This document shows positions 8,525-21,000 of a stretch of DNA of 43,955 nucleotides, piece by piece. Numbering within the stretch: position 1 is the first letter of the stretch; the number at the start of each line of letters is the position of its first letter. The position numbers and the translations under genes were made by a program. The notes under the pieces were generated by a model. That model saw only the letters and a list, made by a program, of their open reading frames with translations, made no database searches and was not told the DNA's origin. Source of the stretch: Saprospiraceae bacterium (lineage in GTDB: Bacteria; Bacteroidota; Bacteroidia; Chitinophagales; Saprospiraceae); contig JAGPCT010000027.1 of assembly GCA_018057925.1 (NCBI GenBank), positions 1 to 43,955 on the forward strand. Reading direction: 5' to 3'.

Positions 8525-11500
8525 TTAACGCATCAAGGTAACGTCACCTTTCAACGTCATTCTTGTTCCATCAAATAGTTCAATTTCAGTCCAATACACA
8601 TAAACCGCAGGATTGCATTTTTGACCTTTCAGATTTCCATCCCATCCATTGTTTGGGTCATTCGGTTGGAAATTTTTGGCTTCGAATACTTTTTCTCCCC
8701 ATCGGTCATATATCTGGAAACTGAGGATGTGCTTTATTTCTTTGTCGTTCGTCGAAATAAATACTTTGTCATTGTTGCCATCTCCATTCGGTGTAAAGAT
8801 ATTTGGAATAAAGATATTCACTCCTTTCTGAACTATTATCTTCTTGGAATCCTTGTCGCTACATCCATTTTTATCTTTAACCTCGACAGTATAAGTAGTC
8901 GTTTGGTTTGGATATACAGTTATGTGGAAACAGCCAGAACAGTTGATAAAATCGTAATCCGAACTATATGTTATTAAACTGACTTGGTCATCCGGGATAC
9001 TAATTTCAGGTTCTATGATGACGGTATCTCCCAGATGAATAAGGGTATCATTACCCACATTAACAGTGACCAATGGTGGTTCAATCAAAACAATATTGTC
9101 TAGAGTTAATTCACATCCATTGGCGTCCTTGATTCTAATGATATTGTTACTTCCCGAAAGATTCGTCCATGAATTAATTGATGAATAAGGACCTCCATTG
9201 AATGAATAAAGGATAGGAGGTGCGCCACCTTGTATTTTGCTTATTTTAATGTATCCATCTTTGTAGCCATAGCATGTCGGGTTCACCCGTTCTATTTCTA
9301 TGCCTTGCGGTCTATCGGGATCAGAGGTTATGACGACTGTATCACGATCGTAACATCCGGTCTTAATCTCAGTAACCGTCAAAATAAAGGTGCCATCGAT
9401 GGTGACATTCATCGTTGCATCATTTGGTTTTGGAATAGGCTTGTTTAAAAGTTCTTTCCAAGAGTATTGAATGTTAGCCCCAAAGGTTGAATTGCCACCG
9501 ATGGTAGCAGTAGATTTTTCACAAGTAAGTTCTTGGTCTATACCTGCATCCGCTATCGGATTTTCAAATATCTTAACTTTGACCTCTGCAGAACTTGCCG
9601 GACATGTGCCTCCGTTGATAAATCTATATTGGAAGATATAATCTCCCGGTGCCAAATCCTTTATTTTAAGTACACTACCTATCAAAGCGCTGCCTGCTGT
9701 ACTTGGCCCCACTTCTGTCCATATACCGCCATTGTCCTCATCGGTAAGGTGATCTGTTAGGTCAATAATCGTATTGGTGCCTTGACAGTAACTTATAGTT
9801 TCCTGTTCTTGCCCTGCAAACTTATAATCGTCGATAATGAGGGTCACAAAGGCTGTATCCGGACAATCTGGCTTTATGTTGTCATAAGTATAGCGTAAAA
9901 TATAAGTTCCCGGATCTTTCTTTTCAATGGTGATGATATTGCCATTGAGCGTCGCCGGGTTGCTTGTTGTAGGTATGGACTTGAATGACCATGATCCTGT
10001 GGCGCCAATCGGGTTATTAAGAACAACTTCCTTTTGATTATTACATACCGGATTAAGTGGAGTTAAAGCAGGCAGGTCAGGACATTCGCAATTATCAACG
10101 ACATGAATAGTAATTGTTTGTGGAATATCAATACAAGGTGAAGTTGCAGCATTTGGTGTAAAGGTAAAGGTGTAGTTGCCTACAGGAACGTTGTTGAAAT
10201 TCCATATATTACCGGTTTTTATCGCTCCGGAGCCATCGGTATCAGCCCATGTACCGTTGACTGTGCTGCTATTCCAGATTATATTGGAGGAGAAATCTAA
10301 TTCATCCGCACCGTCATCTTTAGGGTCTTTGTTACATACGGTTGCATCATTTTGTAATTGGTAATTTAATTGAGGCACGATAACAACATCAATGTTGACG
10401 GTGCTGTCACAATCTTCCGGTGGGCTGATATTTATTTCAAACTGGAAGGTATAGCTGCCTGAAACTTTACCGGAAGGATTAAAGATGCCGTTATTGACGG
10501 GTATTGCAACGTTGCCTGATGGGTCTTTTATTAAAGTCCAAAAACCTTGTTCTGCACTGACGATGGTGGAATTAAGGTCTATGAGATTGACATCATCACT
10601 ACAGATTGTAGTCACTGGCGTTAGGACATTTAATTCCGGACAATTACAGTTTTCGGTTACGATTACGGTAACAGTTATAGACTTTTGTTTACAAGGGCTG
10701 ACGGCAGAGCTTGAAGTAAAAGTAAAGGTATAATTACCGACAGGTACTCCAGTGAAGTCCCAGCTATTGCCGCTCACATTTGTTCCTACGCCATTGTCAT
10801 TATTCCATGTTCCGGGAACAGGATTTGATGTGAAAAAGTCATTTAAATTGACCATAGTTTTTGGGGAAGGTGGAACAGGTACATTGTTGCACACTTTTAT
10901 TTCAGGGCGCATCGTGTAAATAACCTCCGGGTTGACTGTAATCGTCAATTCTATATATTTGGTACAAACCGAATTGGTCGGTTCTGGATCGAGTGTATAT
11001 CGAATAATATAACTTCCAGGATCTTTACCAGTTGCGTCGAATGTTGTACCGGTTAAGGTGCCTGGATTTGATCCTGTTGGAACAGAAACCAAGGACCATT
11101 TTCCGGGAGCAGCATTTATTATATAATTTGTAATATCTATAGCTGCATTATCATTACACAATGGACTAGGTGTAGAAAACTGTAATTTAGGACAATCACA
11201 GTCGTCATCAACGGTTATTGTCAGAGTATCACGCGAGTCTGTACAAGGCAATGCTGCTGGAATAACATATTCAAATCGAACGATTGTGCCATTGGCAATT
11301 CCCGTAAAGTCAAAAACATTGCTTCCCAAGTTAATGACACCACTTAAAGGTGGGATTTCAGACCAAGTGCCTGTTGTGTTGCCTCCTGTAAAATAATCAT
11401 TTAGATTGAGTTTTGATTTGCCTTCATTTCCCGGATCGGCATTACAGACTACGGCTGTTGGAATAATAGTAGCGTTTGGTTGATCAGAGATGATTAGAAA

Positions 11501-14500
11501 ATCTGAGACAGAACCAATACAACCATCTACATTGACAGAATATTCAATCGGATATACTCCGGGCGTCATCGTGTTAAGTGGAACTTCACCAAATTCATTT
11601 ATAGGAAAAGACCATGTTCCACCGGGGATATCTGTAACCAAGATAGGATTGGGTGTGCGATTTATACAATAAGATTCCAGATTGAGGATAATCGGTGTAG
11701 GATTAGGTTTTACAATGATTACGGTCGAAGTTTGTTTGGTACATGTTCCGGTGCCGATAGTATATTCTATATTATAGGTGCCGGCTCCCAATGCTGATGG
11801 GAAGAATAAGCCATCGGATGAAACACCGCCTGACCATGTTCCACCCGGAGGAGAAGCAACTAATTGGATTGGCCCCGTTTCACTGGCACAAAATGGTCCT
11901 GCTTGGGTAATTACTGGATCATCCAGTTGAAGGACATTTATCTGGAAACTATCTTTTGCTTTACAACCGGTTGAAGGGTCAATGTAAGCAGCAACAAACC
12001 AATAGGAAATATTGGGGTCCATCTGGTCAGTAAGGATAGTGCCATCCGGAAGAATAAATCCATTTGGAATAGAATAGTAGGTGGTTCCTTGTGTGTAAGA
12101 AGGATTTGTTTCGATGGTAAAGGATTCAATTGGGCAAAGTGGGTTGGTAGGTGTATTCAGGAATTGAAGATCTGGTGCTGGATTGATGACAACATTGAGC
12201 GTTCCAATGCCTTTACACCCGTATTTGTCGGTGACTTCCAAAGTTACTTGGAATGTTCCTGCCTGTGACGGATTGACTGGTATAGTACTCGATGTGTATT
12301 GTCCCCATGGTGTGTTCCAAACATAGGTAAATGGGCTATTGCTACTGTTTACTACAGCAAATAACGTTTTGCCGGCAATATCACTAAGGCAATATTCTGA
12401 TGGATTGGGCTGGATAGTAACCTCCAAGCTTCCTGTTACGCTTACAACGACATCATCCGTTGATTTACATCCATAGCTATCAGTGACGGTAACAGTATAA
12501 GTAGTGTTGATAGTAGGGCTTACTTCGATGGTTTCTGTGGATTCGCCGGTGGACCATTCAATGATATAAGGCGCTCCGGCTCCACCTCCTGCGGTAGGGT
12601 TGCCTCCAAGTATAACTGTAGCTCCGGGGCATGAACTTTTATCCGGTCCTGCATTGGCAATAACTTTGGGATACACTAATACATTGAGTAATTGAGGTTG
12701 GCCGACACACCCAGTCGGGCTTATTGGGATAATTTGATACACGACAGTTACAGGTGTAGAAGAGTTGTTGACTAAAGTTTGAGAGAAAGTTGTCCCTGAG
12801 CCTGATGTCGCTCCTAAAACGCCATTTGCATTGACTACTGTCCATTCGATGGTAGAGTTAGGAGGGTCGAGGGTTATATCACCAAAAAAAACGACATTGC
12901 TGCATGTGGTTCCATCAACTAAAGTCATGGTGGGCTCGGTACAGCATTGAACTGTAATTTTTTTAGTTAAAAGAGAATGTCCATTGCAAGATGAGCTTTG
13001 CCATCCACCTGTCTGACCATCTGCGAATGCCCCAATTGCTACGGTATAGTCATTACAGCTTTGGTCGGTACAGGCGCTACATGGAATTTTGACGGTAAAT
13101 TCTACCGAAAAAGGACCAGGCGCACTATCGCCATAAGAGAGGTTAGGTAGAGAGCTACTACATGTTCCACTATATGAGGTGCCTATCCAGCCTGCCGGCA
13201 TGCTTGTGCCTGCGTAACTACAATTTCCGCCACCGGTAAAAGCAATACAATCTGGAGTGCCTATAATACAAATATTGCCTGTAGAAGTATTAATTCCAAT
13301 TGCTCCGGCTGAATTATCCAATGATTTCCAGTAAACTGTTCCGGCTGGATACCAGTTCCATGATGCATTTCCTGTTGGTTTTAAAGAAGGAAGCGGTTCT
13401 GTGCCCTGTGCGTAATCAAAGCAAGGACTGATGACAGGCATCATGCTATGAATCCACTGTGAGCCTATTTTGATAAAGTTGGTCGTAAATTTAAATCGTA
13501 CCTCTTCACATTTTTTAAATGGACCTGTTAATGGTGAACCTTGACTTGCTCCAATAATTGTGAGACTTTGAGAAGTGATACAAGGGGCTGAAATGTTTAA
13601 CAAAGTGACACATAAATCAAAGGTGCCTTCCGCTCCATCAGCATCTGTTACCGCAATGTAATAGGTTGTATTGGGAATGACATCCACTGAGACGGGATTG
13701 CATTCTACCCAAGAATTACACGAGTTAAATAAGGCATAAAGTGGATTGGTCAGGTCAGCAGATGAGAAGTTAATAACTGCCGTATTATTGTTACCTGAAT
13801 TAAAACTGTACCAGGCAACAGGGTTATTCATGTTGGTACATGCTCCCCCTCCTGTTAAGATTGGGCCGTCAGGCATACCCGTGTTACATCCGGTAATACA
13901 AACCGCTTCGGCGGAATTAGGTATATCTATAGGTATAGCAGATGCACAATCACCATTAGTGTCACATGGGGGCGAGCCTTCAACTTCAGTAACACAAAGA
14001 CCTTGAAAGCTACCTGCACCTTGTATGGTACTAGTAATTAGAATATAGACGGTTGACCCCGGAGTGAGGTTGTTGAATGAAAAGTTGTTGATTACCGGAC
14101 CGCAGTAATAAGAGTTATTAGATGCTAATGACGGAGCGGCGTTACATCCGTTAGGGAAGGTAACCAATGCAACACCTATCATTCCGGTTATGTTGTTCGT
14201 TTGAATCTGGATATCCAATTGAACCGTATTTGGGCCAAGTGTATAGGAATAATATATTGAGCTGTTAGCCGGGCAATTGGGAATTAAATAATCGGGGGTA
14301 GCACCTACCGTTGTGCCATCGACACATCCATTTTGAGCGATATTTGTTGCGCTACACGGGTCGTCGTTAGGTGGAGGCACAGGGTTGTTGATGCATATCT
14401 CAATTTCATCCAATGGCGGTAAAAGGACAACAACGGCGATATAATAAGTAGTGCCAGGAACAAGGTTATTCAGGTTGATTGTTCCACCACAGCCTAATTC

Positions 14501-14824
14501 CGTTGCACCTGTTAGGTTTCCACAACCATTTGGTAGGTCAAGGACTGCTGCCAAAACTTTATTACCGGCAGGACTTAGGTTGATAGTCGCTACGGGGCCT
14601 TGTGCCGTAAAAGTAAACCATATATTCGGTGCTGCTGGAGAGCTGCATCCACCATTTACTAAGTCATACGTTGCACCTGTATATTCAAACAATTGGCAAG
14701 TTCCATCGAGTAAGGTGATTGGAATAGCATCGCTGCAATTGTCATTAGCCGGCTGCCCGTAAGCTACAGTCGTAACAATTAAAAGAAAAAAAAGAACTAT
14801 GTTTTTGTGTAACTGTTGTATCAT
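8525..14824 (-). CDS. Giant secreted multidomain protein with T9SS type B sorting domain (paralogue 1)
   Basis: 2,099 residues. A signal peptide (about 1-24, ending VAYGQ) is followed by three related beta-rich domains beginning NDNCSDAIPI, PNDDPCSATNI and CDTNGDCASAIPI (about 27-410), a cysteine-rich block of about 220 residues that I do not recognise, a PKD/Ig-like domain (TYTVTVTDSYGCKSTDD), GGTWSG-type repeats, and a series of repeated units that each end in CxCPEL-like motifs (DDDCDCPKL, ENCNCPEL, DNCECPDL). The C-terminus holds FIPNIFTPNGDGNND and WDGNLKGQKCNPAVYVYW, the type B sorting domain that directs export through T9SS and attachment to the cell surface. A role as adhesin or matrix protein is likely but inferred. 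It has its own promoter at 14842-14872. Confidence 0.85.
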   Translation of the reverse strand: MIQQLHKNIVLFFLLIVTTVAYGQPANDNCSDAIPITLLDGTCQLFEYTGATYDLVNGGCSSPAAPNIWFTFTAQGPVATINLSPAGNKVLAAVLDLPNGCGNLTGATELGCGGTINLNNLVPGTTYYIAVVVLLPPLDEIEICINNPVPPPNDDPCSATNIAQNGCVDGTTVGATPDYLIPNCPANSSIYYSYTLGPNTVQLDIQIQTNNITGMIGVALVTFPNGCNAAPSLASNNSYYCGPVINNFSFNNLTPGSTVYILITSTIQGAGSFQGLCVTEVEGSPPCDTNGDCASAIPIDIPNSAEAVCITGCNTGMPDGPILTGGGACTNMNNPVAWYSFNSGNNNTAVINFSSADLTNPLYALFNSCNSWVECNPVSVDVIPNTTYYIAVTDADGAEGTFDLCVTLLNISAPCITSQSLTIIGASQGSPLTGPFKKCEEVRFKFTTNFIKIGSQWIHSMMPVISPCFDYAQGTEPLPSLKPTGNASWNWYPAGTVYWKSLDNSAGAIGINTSTGNICIIGTPDCIAFTGGGNCSYAGTSMPAGWIGTSYSGTCSSSLPNLSYGDSAPGPFSVEFTVKIPCSACTDQSCNDYTVAIGAFADGQTGGWQSSSCNGHSLLTKKITVQCCTEPTMTLVDGTTCSNVVFFGDITLDPPNSTIEWTVVNANGVLGATSGSGTTFSQTLVNNSSTPVTVVYQIIPISPTGCVGQPQLLNVLVYPKVIANAGPDKSSCPGATVILGGNPTAGGGAGAPYIIEWSTGESTETIEVSPTINTTYTVTVTDSYGCKSTDDVVVSVTGSLEVTIQPNPSEYCLSDIAGKTLFAVVNSSNSPFTYVWNTPWGQYTSSTIPVNPSQAGTFQVTLEVTDKYGCKGIGTLNVVINPAPDLQFLNTPTNPLCPIESFTIETNPSYTQGTTYYSIPNGFILPDGTILTDQMDPNISYWFVAAYIDPSTGCKAKDSFQINVLQLDDPVITQAGPFCASETGPIQLVASPPGGTWSGGVSSDGLFFPSALGAGTYNIEYTIGTGTCTKQTSTVIIVKPNPTPIILNLESYCINRTPNPILVTDIPGGTWSFPINEFGEVPLNTMTPGVYPIEYSVNVDGCIGSVSDFLIISDQPNATIIPTAVVCNADPGNEGKSKLNLNDYFTGGNTTGTWSEIPPLSGVINLGSNVFDFTGIANGTIVRFEYVIPAALPCTDSRDTLTITVDDDCDCPKLQFSTPSPLCNDNAAIDITNYIINAAPGKWSLVSVPTGSNPGTLTGTTFDATGKDPGSYIIRYTLDPEPTNSVCTKYIELTITVNPEVIYTMRPEIKVCNNVPVPPSPKTMVNLNDFFTSNPVPGTWNNDNGVGTNVSGNSWDFTGVPVGNYTFTFTSSSAVSPCKQKSITVTVIVTENCNCPELNVLTPVTTICSDDVNLIDLNSTIVSAEQGFWTLIKDPSGNVAIPVNNGIFNPSGKVSGSYTFQFEINISPPEDCDSTVNIDVVIVPQLNYQLQNDATVCNKDPKDDGADELDFSSNIIWNSSTVNGTWADTDGSGAIKTGNIWNFNNVPVGNYTFTFTPNAATSPCIDIPQTITIHVVDNCECPDLPALTPLNPVCNNQKEVVLNNPIGATGSWSFKSIPTTSNPATLNGNIITIEKKDPGTYILRYTYDNIKPDCPDTAFVTLIIDDYKFAGQEQETISYCQGTNTIIDLTDHLTDEDNGGIWTEVGPSTAGSALIGSVLKIKDLAPGDYIFQYRFINGGTCPASSAEVKVKIFENPIADAGIDQELTCEKSTATIGGNSTFGANIQYSWKELLNKPIPKPNDATMNVTIDGTFILTVTEIKTGCYDRDTVVITSDPDRPQGIEIERVNPTCYGYKDGYIKISKIQGGAPPILYSFNGGPYSSINSWTNLSGSNNIIRIKDANGCELTLDNIVLIEPPLVTVNVGNDTLIHLGDTVIIEPEISIPDDQVSLITYSSDYDFINCSGCFHITVYPNQTTTYTVEVKDKNGCSDKDSKKIIVQKGVNIFIPNIFTPNGDGNNDKVFISTNDKEIKHILSFQIYDRWGEKVFEAKNFQPNDPNNGWDGNLKGQKCNPAVYVYWTEIELFDGTRMTLKGDVTLMR

Positions 14825-14841
14825 GTGTTGAAATTAAAGAG

Positions 14842-14872
14842 CAAATTTAGTTTTAAAACTTTGTTTATCAAA
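14842..14872 (-). promoter_or_regulatory. Promoter of T9SS paralogue 1
   Basis: On the minus strand: -33 TTTG (14869-14872), 19-bp spacer, -7 TAAATTTG (14842-14849), a full match to the Bacteroidota consensus, 18 bp before the ATG. Confidence 0.6.
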
Positions 14873-14977
14873 GATTTAATGTAAAAATTTACAACGAATT
14901 ACTTTTGCGAAATTTTATTGTGAAAAGGCTATAAATAAGTGTGGTATTGGGATTTAATTTGGAGGCAAGTGATACAA

Positions 14978-15018
14978 TTAAAATAAAAAGAGGTTGCACT
15001 CAGTGAATACAACCTCTT
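14978..15018 (-). terminator. Intrinsic terminator of T9SS paralogue 2
   Basis: Stem AAGAGGTTG (14988-14996) / CAACCTCTT (15010-15018) with an inner CACT/AGTG stem in the loop, followed on the minus strand by TTTTATTTTA. It lies 20 bp after the stop codon at 15038 and separates the two giant genes into different transcripts. Confidence 0.75.
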
Positions 15019-15037
15019 CCAAAATTATTAGGGCGGG

Positions 15038-18000
15038 TTACCGGATTAAAGTAACATCACCTTTTACAATTTGTCTTGTTCCATCAAACAATTCGATTTC
15101 AGCCCAATAGACATACACTGCCGGATTGCACTTTTGCCCTTTGAGGTTACCATCCCATCCTTTAGAAGGATCATTGGGTTGGAAGTTTAGAGCTTCGTAC
15201 ATTTTTTCTCCCCAACGGTCGAAAATCTGGAAAGAATTGATTGATTTGATTTCACGGTCATTGGTCGAAATAAAGACGTGATCGTTATTCCCGTCTCCAT
15301 TGGGAGAGAATATATTAGGAATAAAGATATTGACGCCTTTTCTGACAATTACCCGTTTGCTATCCTTATCAGAGCACCCATTTTTGTCTTTAACTTCGAC
15401 AGAGTATGTTGTGGTTTGATTAGGGAATACGGTGATATCAAAACAACCTGTACAATTGATAAAGTCATAATCAGAAGTGAAAATGATAGAACTTATTGAG
15501 TCATGCGGTATTGATATTTCAGGATCAATTAACACGGTATCGCCTAAGTTTATCAAAGTGTCGTTCCCCATTTCAACCGTTACCAATTTAGGTTCTATCA
15601 AAACGATATTATCCAATACTAATAGGCATCCATTAGCATCTTTGATACGGATGGTGTTAATACTACCGGACAGGTTAGTCCATGAATTGATGGAAGAGAA
15701 AGGTCCGTTATTGAATGAATATAATATTGGTGGTGCACCTCCTTCGATTTTAGCTACCTTGATATACCCATCTTTGTATCCATAACAAGTCGGACCTTGT
15801 CGATCGATCACAATGCCTTGTGGTCTATTCGGATCACTAGTTATCACTACTGAATCTATGGATGAACATCCTGTAATCGTGTTGCTGACTGTTAGATAGT
15901 ATGTACCTTCTAATTTGACAATATTTATCAAGTCTTTTGGATTAGGAATAGGATTGTTGTTCTTCTCAGTCCATAGGTATGCGATATTACTACCTGAGCT
16001 GCTTGTTGATCCACCTATAGTTGCTTCAGCTTGTTCGCAGGTTAATTGAATGGATTGGCCTGCATCGGCTATAGGATTGGGATTGACTGTTATGACGACT
16101 TCGGCAATCTGAGCCGGACAAGCACCATCAGCATTATGTTTGTATTGGAAGATGTAGTTGCCGGGTTTGAGTTTTTGGATTGTCAAAATAGTCCCTACCA
16201 ATGCTGTGCCTGCTGTGTTAGGTCCAACTTCTGTCCATATACCACCGACATCTTCGCCTGTAATTTCATCCCAGAGATCAATAATTTTTTGCGTTTTCTC
16301 GCAATAATTTTGTTCAGGTCCTGCGATTCCGGCGCTTTTGTAATCAGAAAGAACAAAACTTACAAAGCCTGAATCCGGGCAGTCGGAAGGGATATTGGCA
16401 AACTTAAACCGTAGTAAATAGGTTCCTGCATCTTTATCCTTAACATCCAATAGTGTTCCTGAAATAGTTGCAGGATTTGTGCCAGCCGGCTTTGATTTAA
16501 TAGTCCAAGTCCCGGTATATCCATTGGGAGCAACTAAGGTGATAAAGTCCTGATTGTTGCAAGTAGCGGCTATAGCTGGCAATGGTGGTAAATCTTCACA
16601 GTCACAATTGTCAACAACTGTTATTTTAATGGTCTGTGGAATATTTTGACAAGGAGCTAATGCGCTATTTGGTGTAAAGGTAAATGTGTATGTACCTGTA
16701 GGCACACCATTAAATGTCCAGATGCCGGCACCATTATTGGTTGCTCCACAATTATCGGTATCAGTCCATGTTCCCGGAACTACAGCACTTGCCCAAATGG
16801 TGGGACTATTGAAATTAAGTTGATTATCATTTTGATTTTTTGGATCAAAATTACATACTACTGCATCCGGTTGAAGCTGATATATTACAGCAGGATTAAT
16901 TGTAACATTGACTTTTAAAGTACTATCACAATCTTCCGGAGGAGTAATATTTATTTCAAACTGGAAGGTATAGTTGCCTAATTTTTTGCCATTCGGATCA
17001 AAATTACCATTTGGTATTAGTTGGTTTTTAACTCCATCAGGGTCATTGATTAGCGTCCAAATTCCCGGTACAGATGAATTAATCATAGTGTTTAAATCCA
17101 CGATTGACAATGCATCATTACACAATGCAACAGAAGGGGTAACGACGTTAAGAATAGGACAATCACATTCGTTGGTTACATTAACTGTTAGTGTTTGCGG
17201 GATATTGAGACATGGAGCCTGAGCGCCGTTTGGTGTAAATGTAAAGGTATATGTGCCGACTGGGACTCCGGTAAAATCCCAGATATTGCCTGTAGTATTT
17301 ACGCCTACATTGTTGTCGTTGGTCCATGCTCCAAGAACTGGTTGTCCGATAAACATTTTGTCTAAATCGACCATAGTCTTAGGTTTCGGCGGCTTTGGTA
17401 CGTTGTTACAAACTTTGATGTCAGTTTGAATTTGATATTTTATCTCCGGATTGACAACAATATTGAGTTTAATATTTGTAGGGCATTGCGGTTCTGAAGG
17501 CACAGGATTAAGAGTGTATTGAACCACATAGGTACCGTAATCTTTATTGGTTGCATCAAATATAGAGCCAACCAAAGTACCCGGATTAACGCCTGCCGGC
17601 ATTGAAACGAGTGTCCAAGCCCCTAAGCCTGCTTTGATTTTAAGTGAATTTAAATCCAAGAGTGCATTGTTACTACAGAGTGGTGCTGCTTGGTTGAAAT
17701 CCAATTTATAACAGTCGCATTCTTCATCTACAGTAATTCTCAGCGTGTCAATCACAGGTGTACAAGGAGGAGTAGCGTTGAGTGTATATGTAAATACGGC
17801 TACTGTTCCGGTTGGCACGCCTAAAAAGTCATATACATCGCCACCAAGGTGTACTGCACCGGTAAGTGGAGGTACCTCCGTCCAAACTCCTGTTGAGTCG
17901 CCACTGAGGATGGCTTTATCTAAATCGATTTTAGACTTATTTTTATTGAAAGGATCCTGATTACATACTATGGCATCCGGATTGATATTGACTGCCGGTT

Positions 18001-21000
18001 GTGGGTATATAACCAGACTTCCGGTAGTTTTACCTTCACAACCACCTACTGAAACTGTATAAGTAACGGTATAGGATCCTGGTGCTAAGACGTCTAAAGG
18101 AACAGTTCCGTCACTAAGAATTGGTGGAGACCATGTTCCGCCCGGTATCGTCGCTGTCAACACCGGATTAGGGCTTAGTGCCTTACAGAAAGGTGTTAGA
18201 CCTTGTATTGCCGGTTGTGGCAGTGCAAGAACTGTAATATCAATGGATGTATCTTTGTTACAACTAGCTGTTCCTATTGTGTAAACGATGGTGTGTGTCC
18301 CTACGCCAGCCGTTGAAGGGACAAATGTGCCGGTTGGGGTTACGTTTCCGGACCAAGTTCCCCCGGATGGTGTACCGGTCAGTTGAATTTTAGTATTGTC
18401 GTTGGCACAGAAAGGCCCTACAGGATCGGCTACAGGATCAGGTAAGATGATAGTACTTGCCTGAAAGCTATCTACATTAGAGCAGCCGTTAGGGTCTGTA
18501 TAGTGGGCATAAAACCAATAATTTTGTCCCGGAATCATTTGGTTGGTATTCAAGAAGCCGTCATAGGTTATCATACCTGTTGGCTTGGATGAATATACCG
18601 TACCATCCAAGTATAATGGGGACGATGCAACTTGCCATGTTTCGCCCGGACATAGAGGTGCAGTAGGTTTATCTAAGAAAATAACAAGTGGATCGGGATG
18701 AAGTACTAAATTAATTTGACCTATTCCCTTACATCCTATAGCGTCTGTTACTTCCACCAATATCTGGAAGGTCCCTTCATAAGGTGCAAGAATTGTTATC
18801 GACTGGTTAGTCTGTGGGCCCCAAGGCGTCACCCAATTATATTTGAATGGGGCGTTGGAACCATTTACATTGGCTTTCAAAGAGTGGTTAAATCTATCGG
18901 CGAAACAGAATTCAGCGGGATCCGGGGTGATGTTAACCTCGAGCGCACCGGTAACATTGATCGTTACTTGGGCTGTGCTTTGACATCCACTTGCATCTGT
19001 AACTGTCACTGTATAGGTTGTCGTAATGGAAGGTGATACGGTAACAGTGTCTGTTGTTGCGCCGTTACTCCATTTGATATCATAAGGAGCTCCTGCACCG
19101 CCTGTCGCCAACGGAATGTTTCCGATTTTTACACTTGCCCCCGGGCATGAGTTTTTATTTGGACCGGGATTAATGACAATGGCAGGAAGGACAGTAACAT
19201 GTAACAATTGTTCGGGGCCTCGGCATCCTGTAGGGCTGATTGGCGTTACAGAGTATGTTACGACCTTCGGTGTGGTTGTTGGGTTATGGAGTGTCTGAGA
19301 GAAAGTTGATCCTGCGCCGCTTGAGGCACCTGTTACGCCATTGGTTGTTACGACAGTCCATTCAATGGTACTATTGGGTGGATCGAGGGTGATGTCTCCA
19401 AAATAAGTTTTATCACTACATGTAGTTCCATCGACTATGACCATAGTTGGAGGAGTACAACATTCAACAAGTATTTTTTTCTTGAGTAATCCATTACCGT
19501 TACATTGTGGGTTACTCCAACCGCCTGTTGCTCCATCCGGGAAAGAAGATATGCCGACCACAAAACCTTCCTCTTTATCGCATGAGGTGCAGGCATCACA
19601 AGGGACAGTCATTTGGAAGGTTAAAATCTTAGTGGCGAATGTATTACAGCCTTGTTGAATACCCCAAGACATATTGGGTGCTGTTGAACCTCCACATGAG
19701 CCGGAAGCATTGGTAACGACCCATCCGGCAGGCATAGGAGTACCATCGGTACTGCCACATCCTCCACTTCCACCGACAAAGTTCATACATCCCGTTGTTC
19801 CAATTAGACAGATTTGCCCTTGAGCATTGATTCCCAGAGCGCTTGGCGGGTTATTGGTTTGTGGTTTCCAATAGACAGTTCCTGCAGGATACCAATTGAA
19901 ATTCCCGGCAGTAGTTCCTGCCGGATAACCAACTAGATTAGGGACTTGATTGTTCCAGCAATCACTAATATATGGAATGAAGGTGTGTATCCATTGGCAT
20001 ACACCACCCGAATAAAAGTTGGTAGAATATTGGAAGGTTATTGTTTCACATGGCTTAAAAGGTCCTTCTAAGGGCGATCCCATACTTGAGCCGGTTATAG
20101 TAAATGTTTCACTTTGGATACAAGGGGCTACGATGCTTAAAAGGGTGACACACAGTTCAAAGTCTCCGGTATTTCCTTCTCCATCTGTCACTCCAATCCA
20201 ATAATCGGTATTGGATTGAATGGTGGTAACTTCTGTATTACAATCTACTATTGTTCCACAATCAGACATCAACACAAAGTTAGGAGCAGTAAAATCTCCA
20301 CTGGTCAAATTGATAACAACAGTATTGTTTGGACCAGAATTAAAGGTGTACCAAGCTGTAGGATTAGTGAAAGCGCCACCACAATTGGTAAATCCGCCGG
20401 ATGGAAGTCCATTATTACAACCATCTACACATACTGGTTCGGCTGCATTAGGTATGGTAATTACCTCTGCATCGGCACAGGTTCCATTTGTGGCACAAGG
20501 TGGCTCTCCGGAGCTTTCTGTAAAACACATATCAGAAAATGTCCCTGCGCCAAGTTGTGAACTGGCGAGCATCAGGTAAACCGTACTGCCCGGGGTAAGG
20601 TTATTGAAACTGAGCATATTGGTCACCGGTCCACAATAAGTAGTATTAGCTCCTGCTAAAAAAGGATTTTGATTGCAGCCATTGGGGAATTCTAATAAAG
20701 CTGCACCCATCATTCCGGTGATATTATTTGTTCCTATCGTAATATCAAGTTGAATCGTGGTGGGGCCTAAAGTATATGAATAGAAAACTGCATTATTGGT
20801 ACTTTCATTTGGACAACCCGGAATTGTAAAGTCTGGTGTTGCACCGACTGTAGTGCCTGCTGTACAGCCGTTGGCAGGAACGACAATAGCATTACAAGGT
20901 TCATCATTGGGAGGTGGCGGTGGATTCAATACACACATATCAAATCCGGTGATTCCAGTAACTAATTGACCAACAATTATATAGTACAAATCTCCCGGGT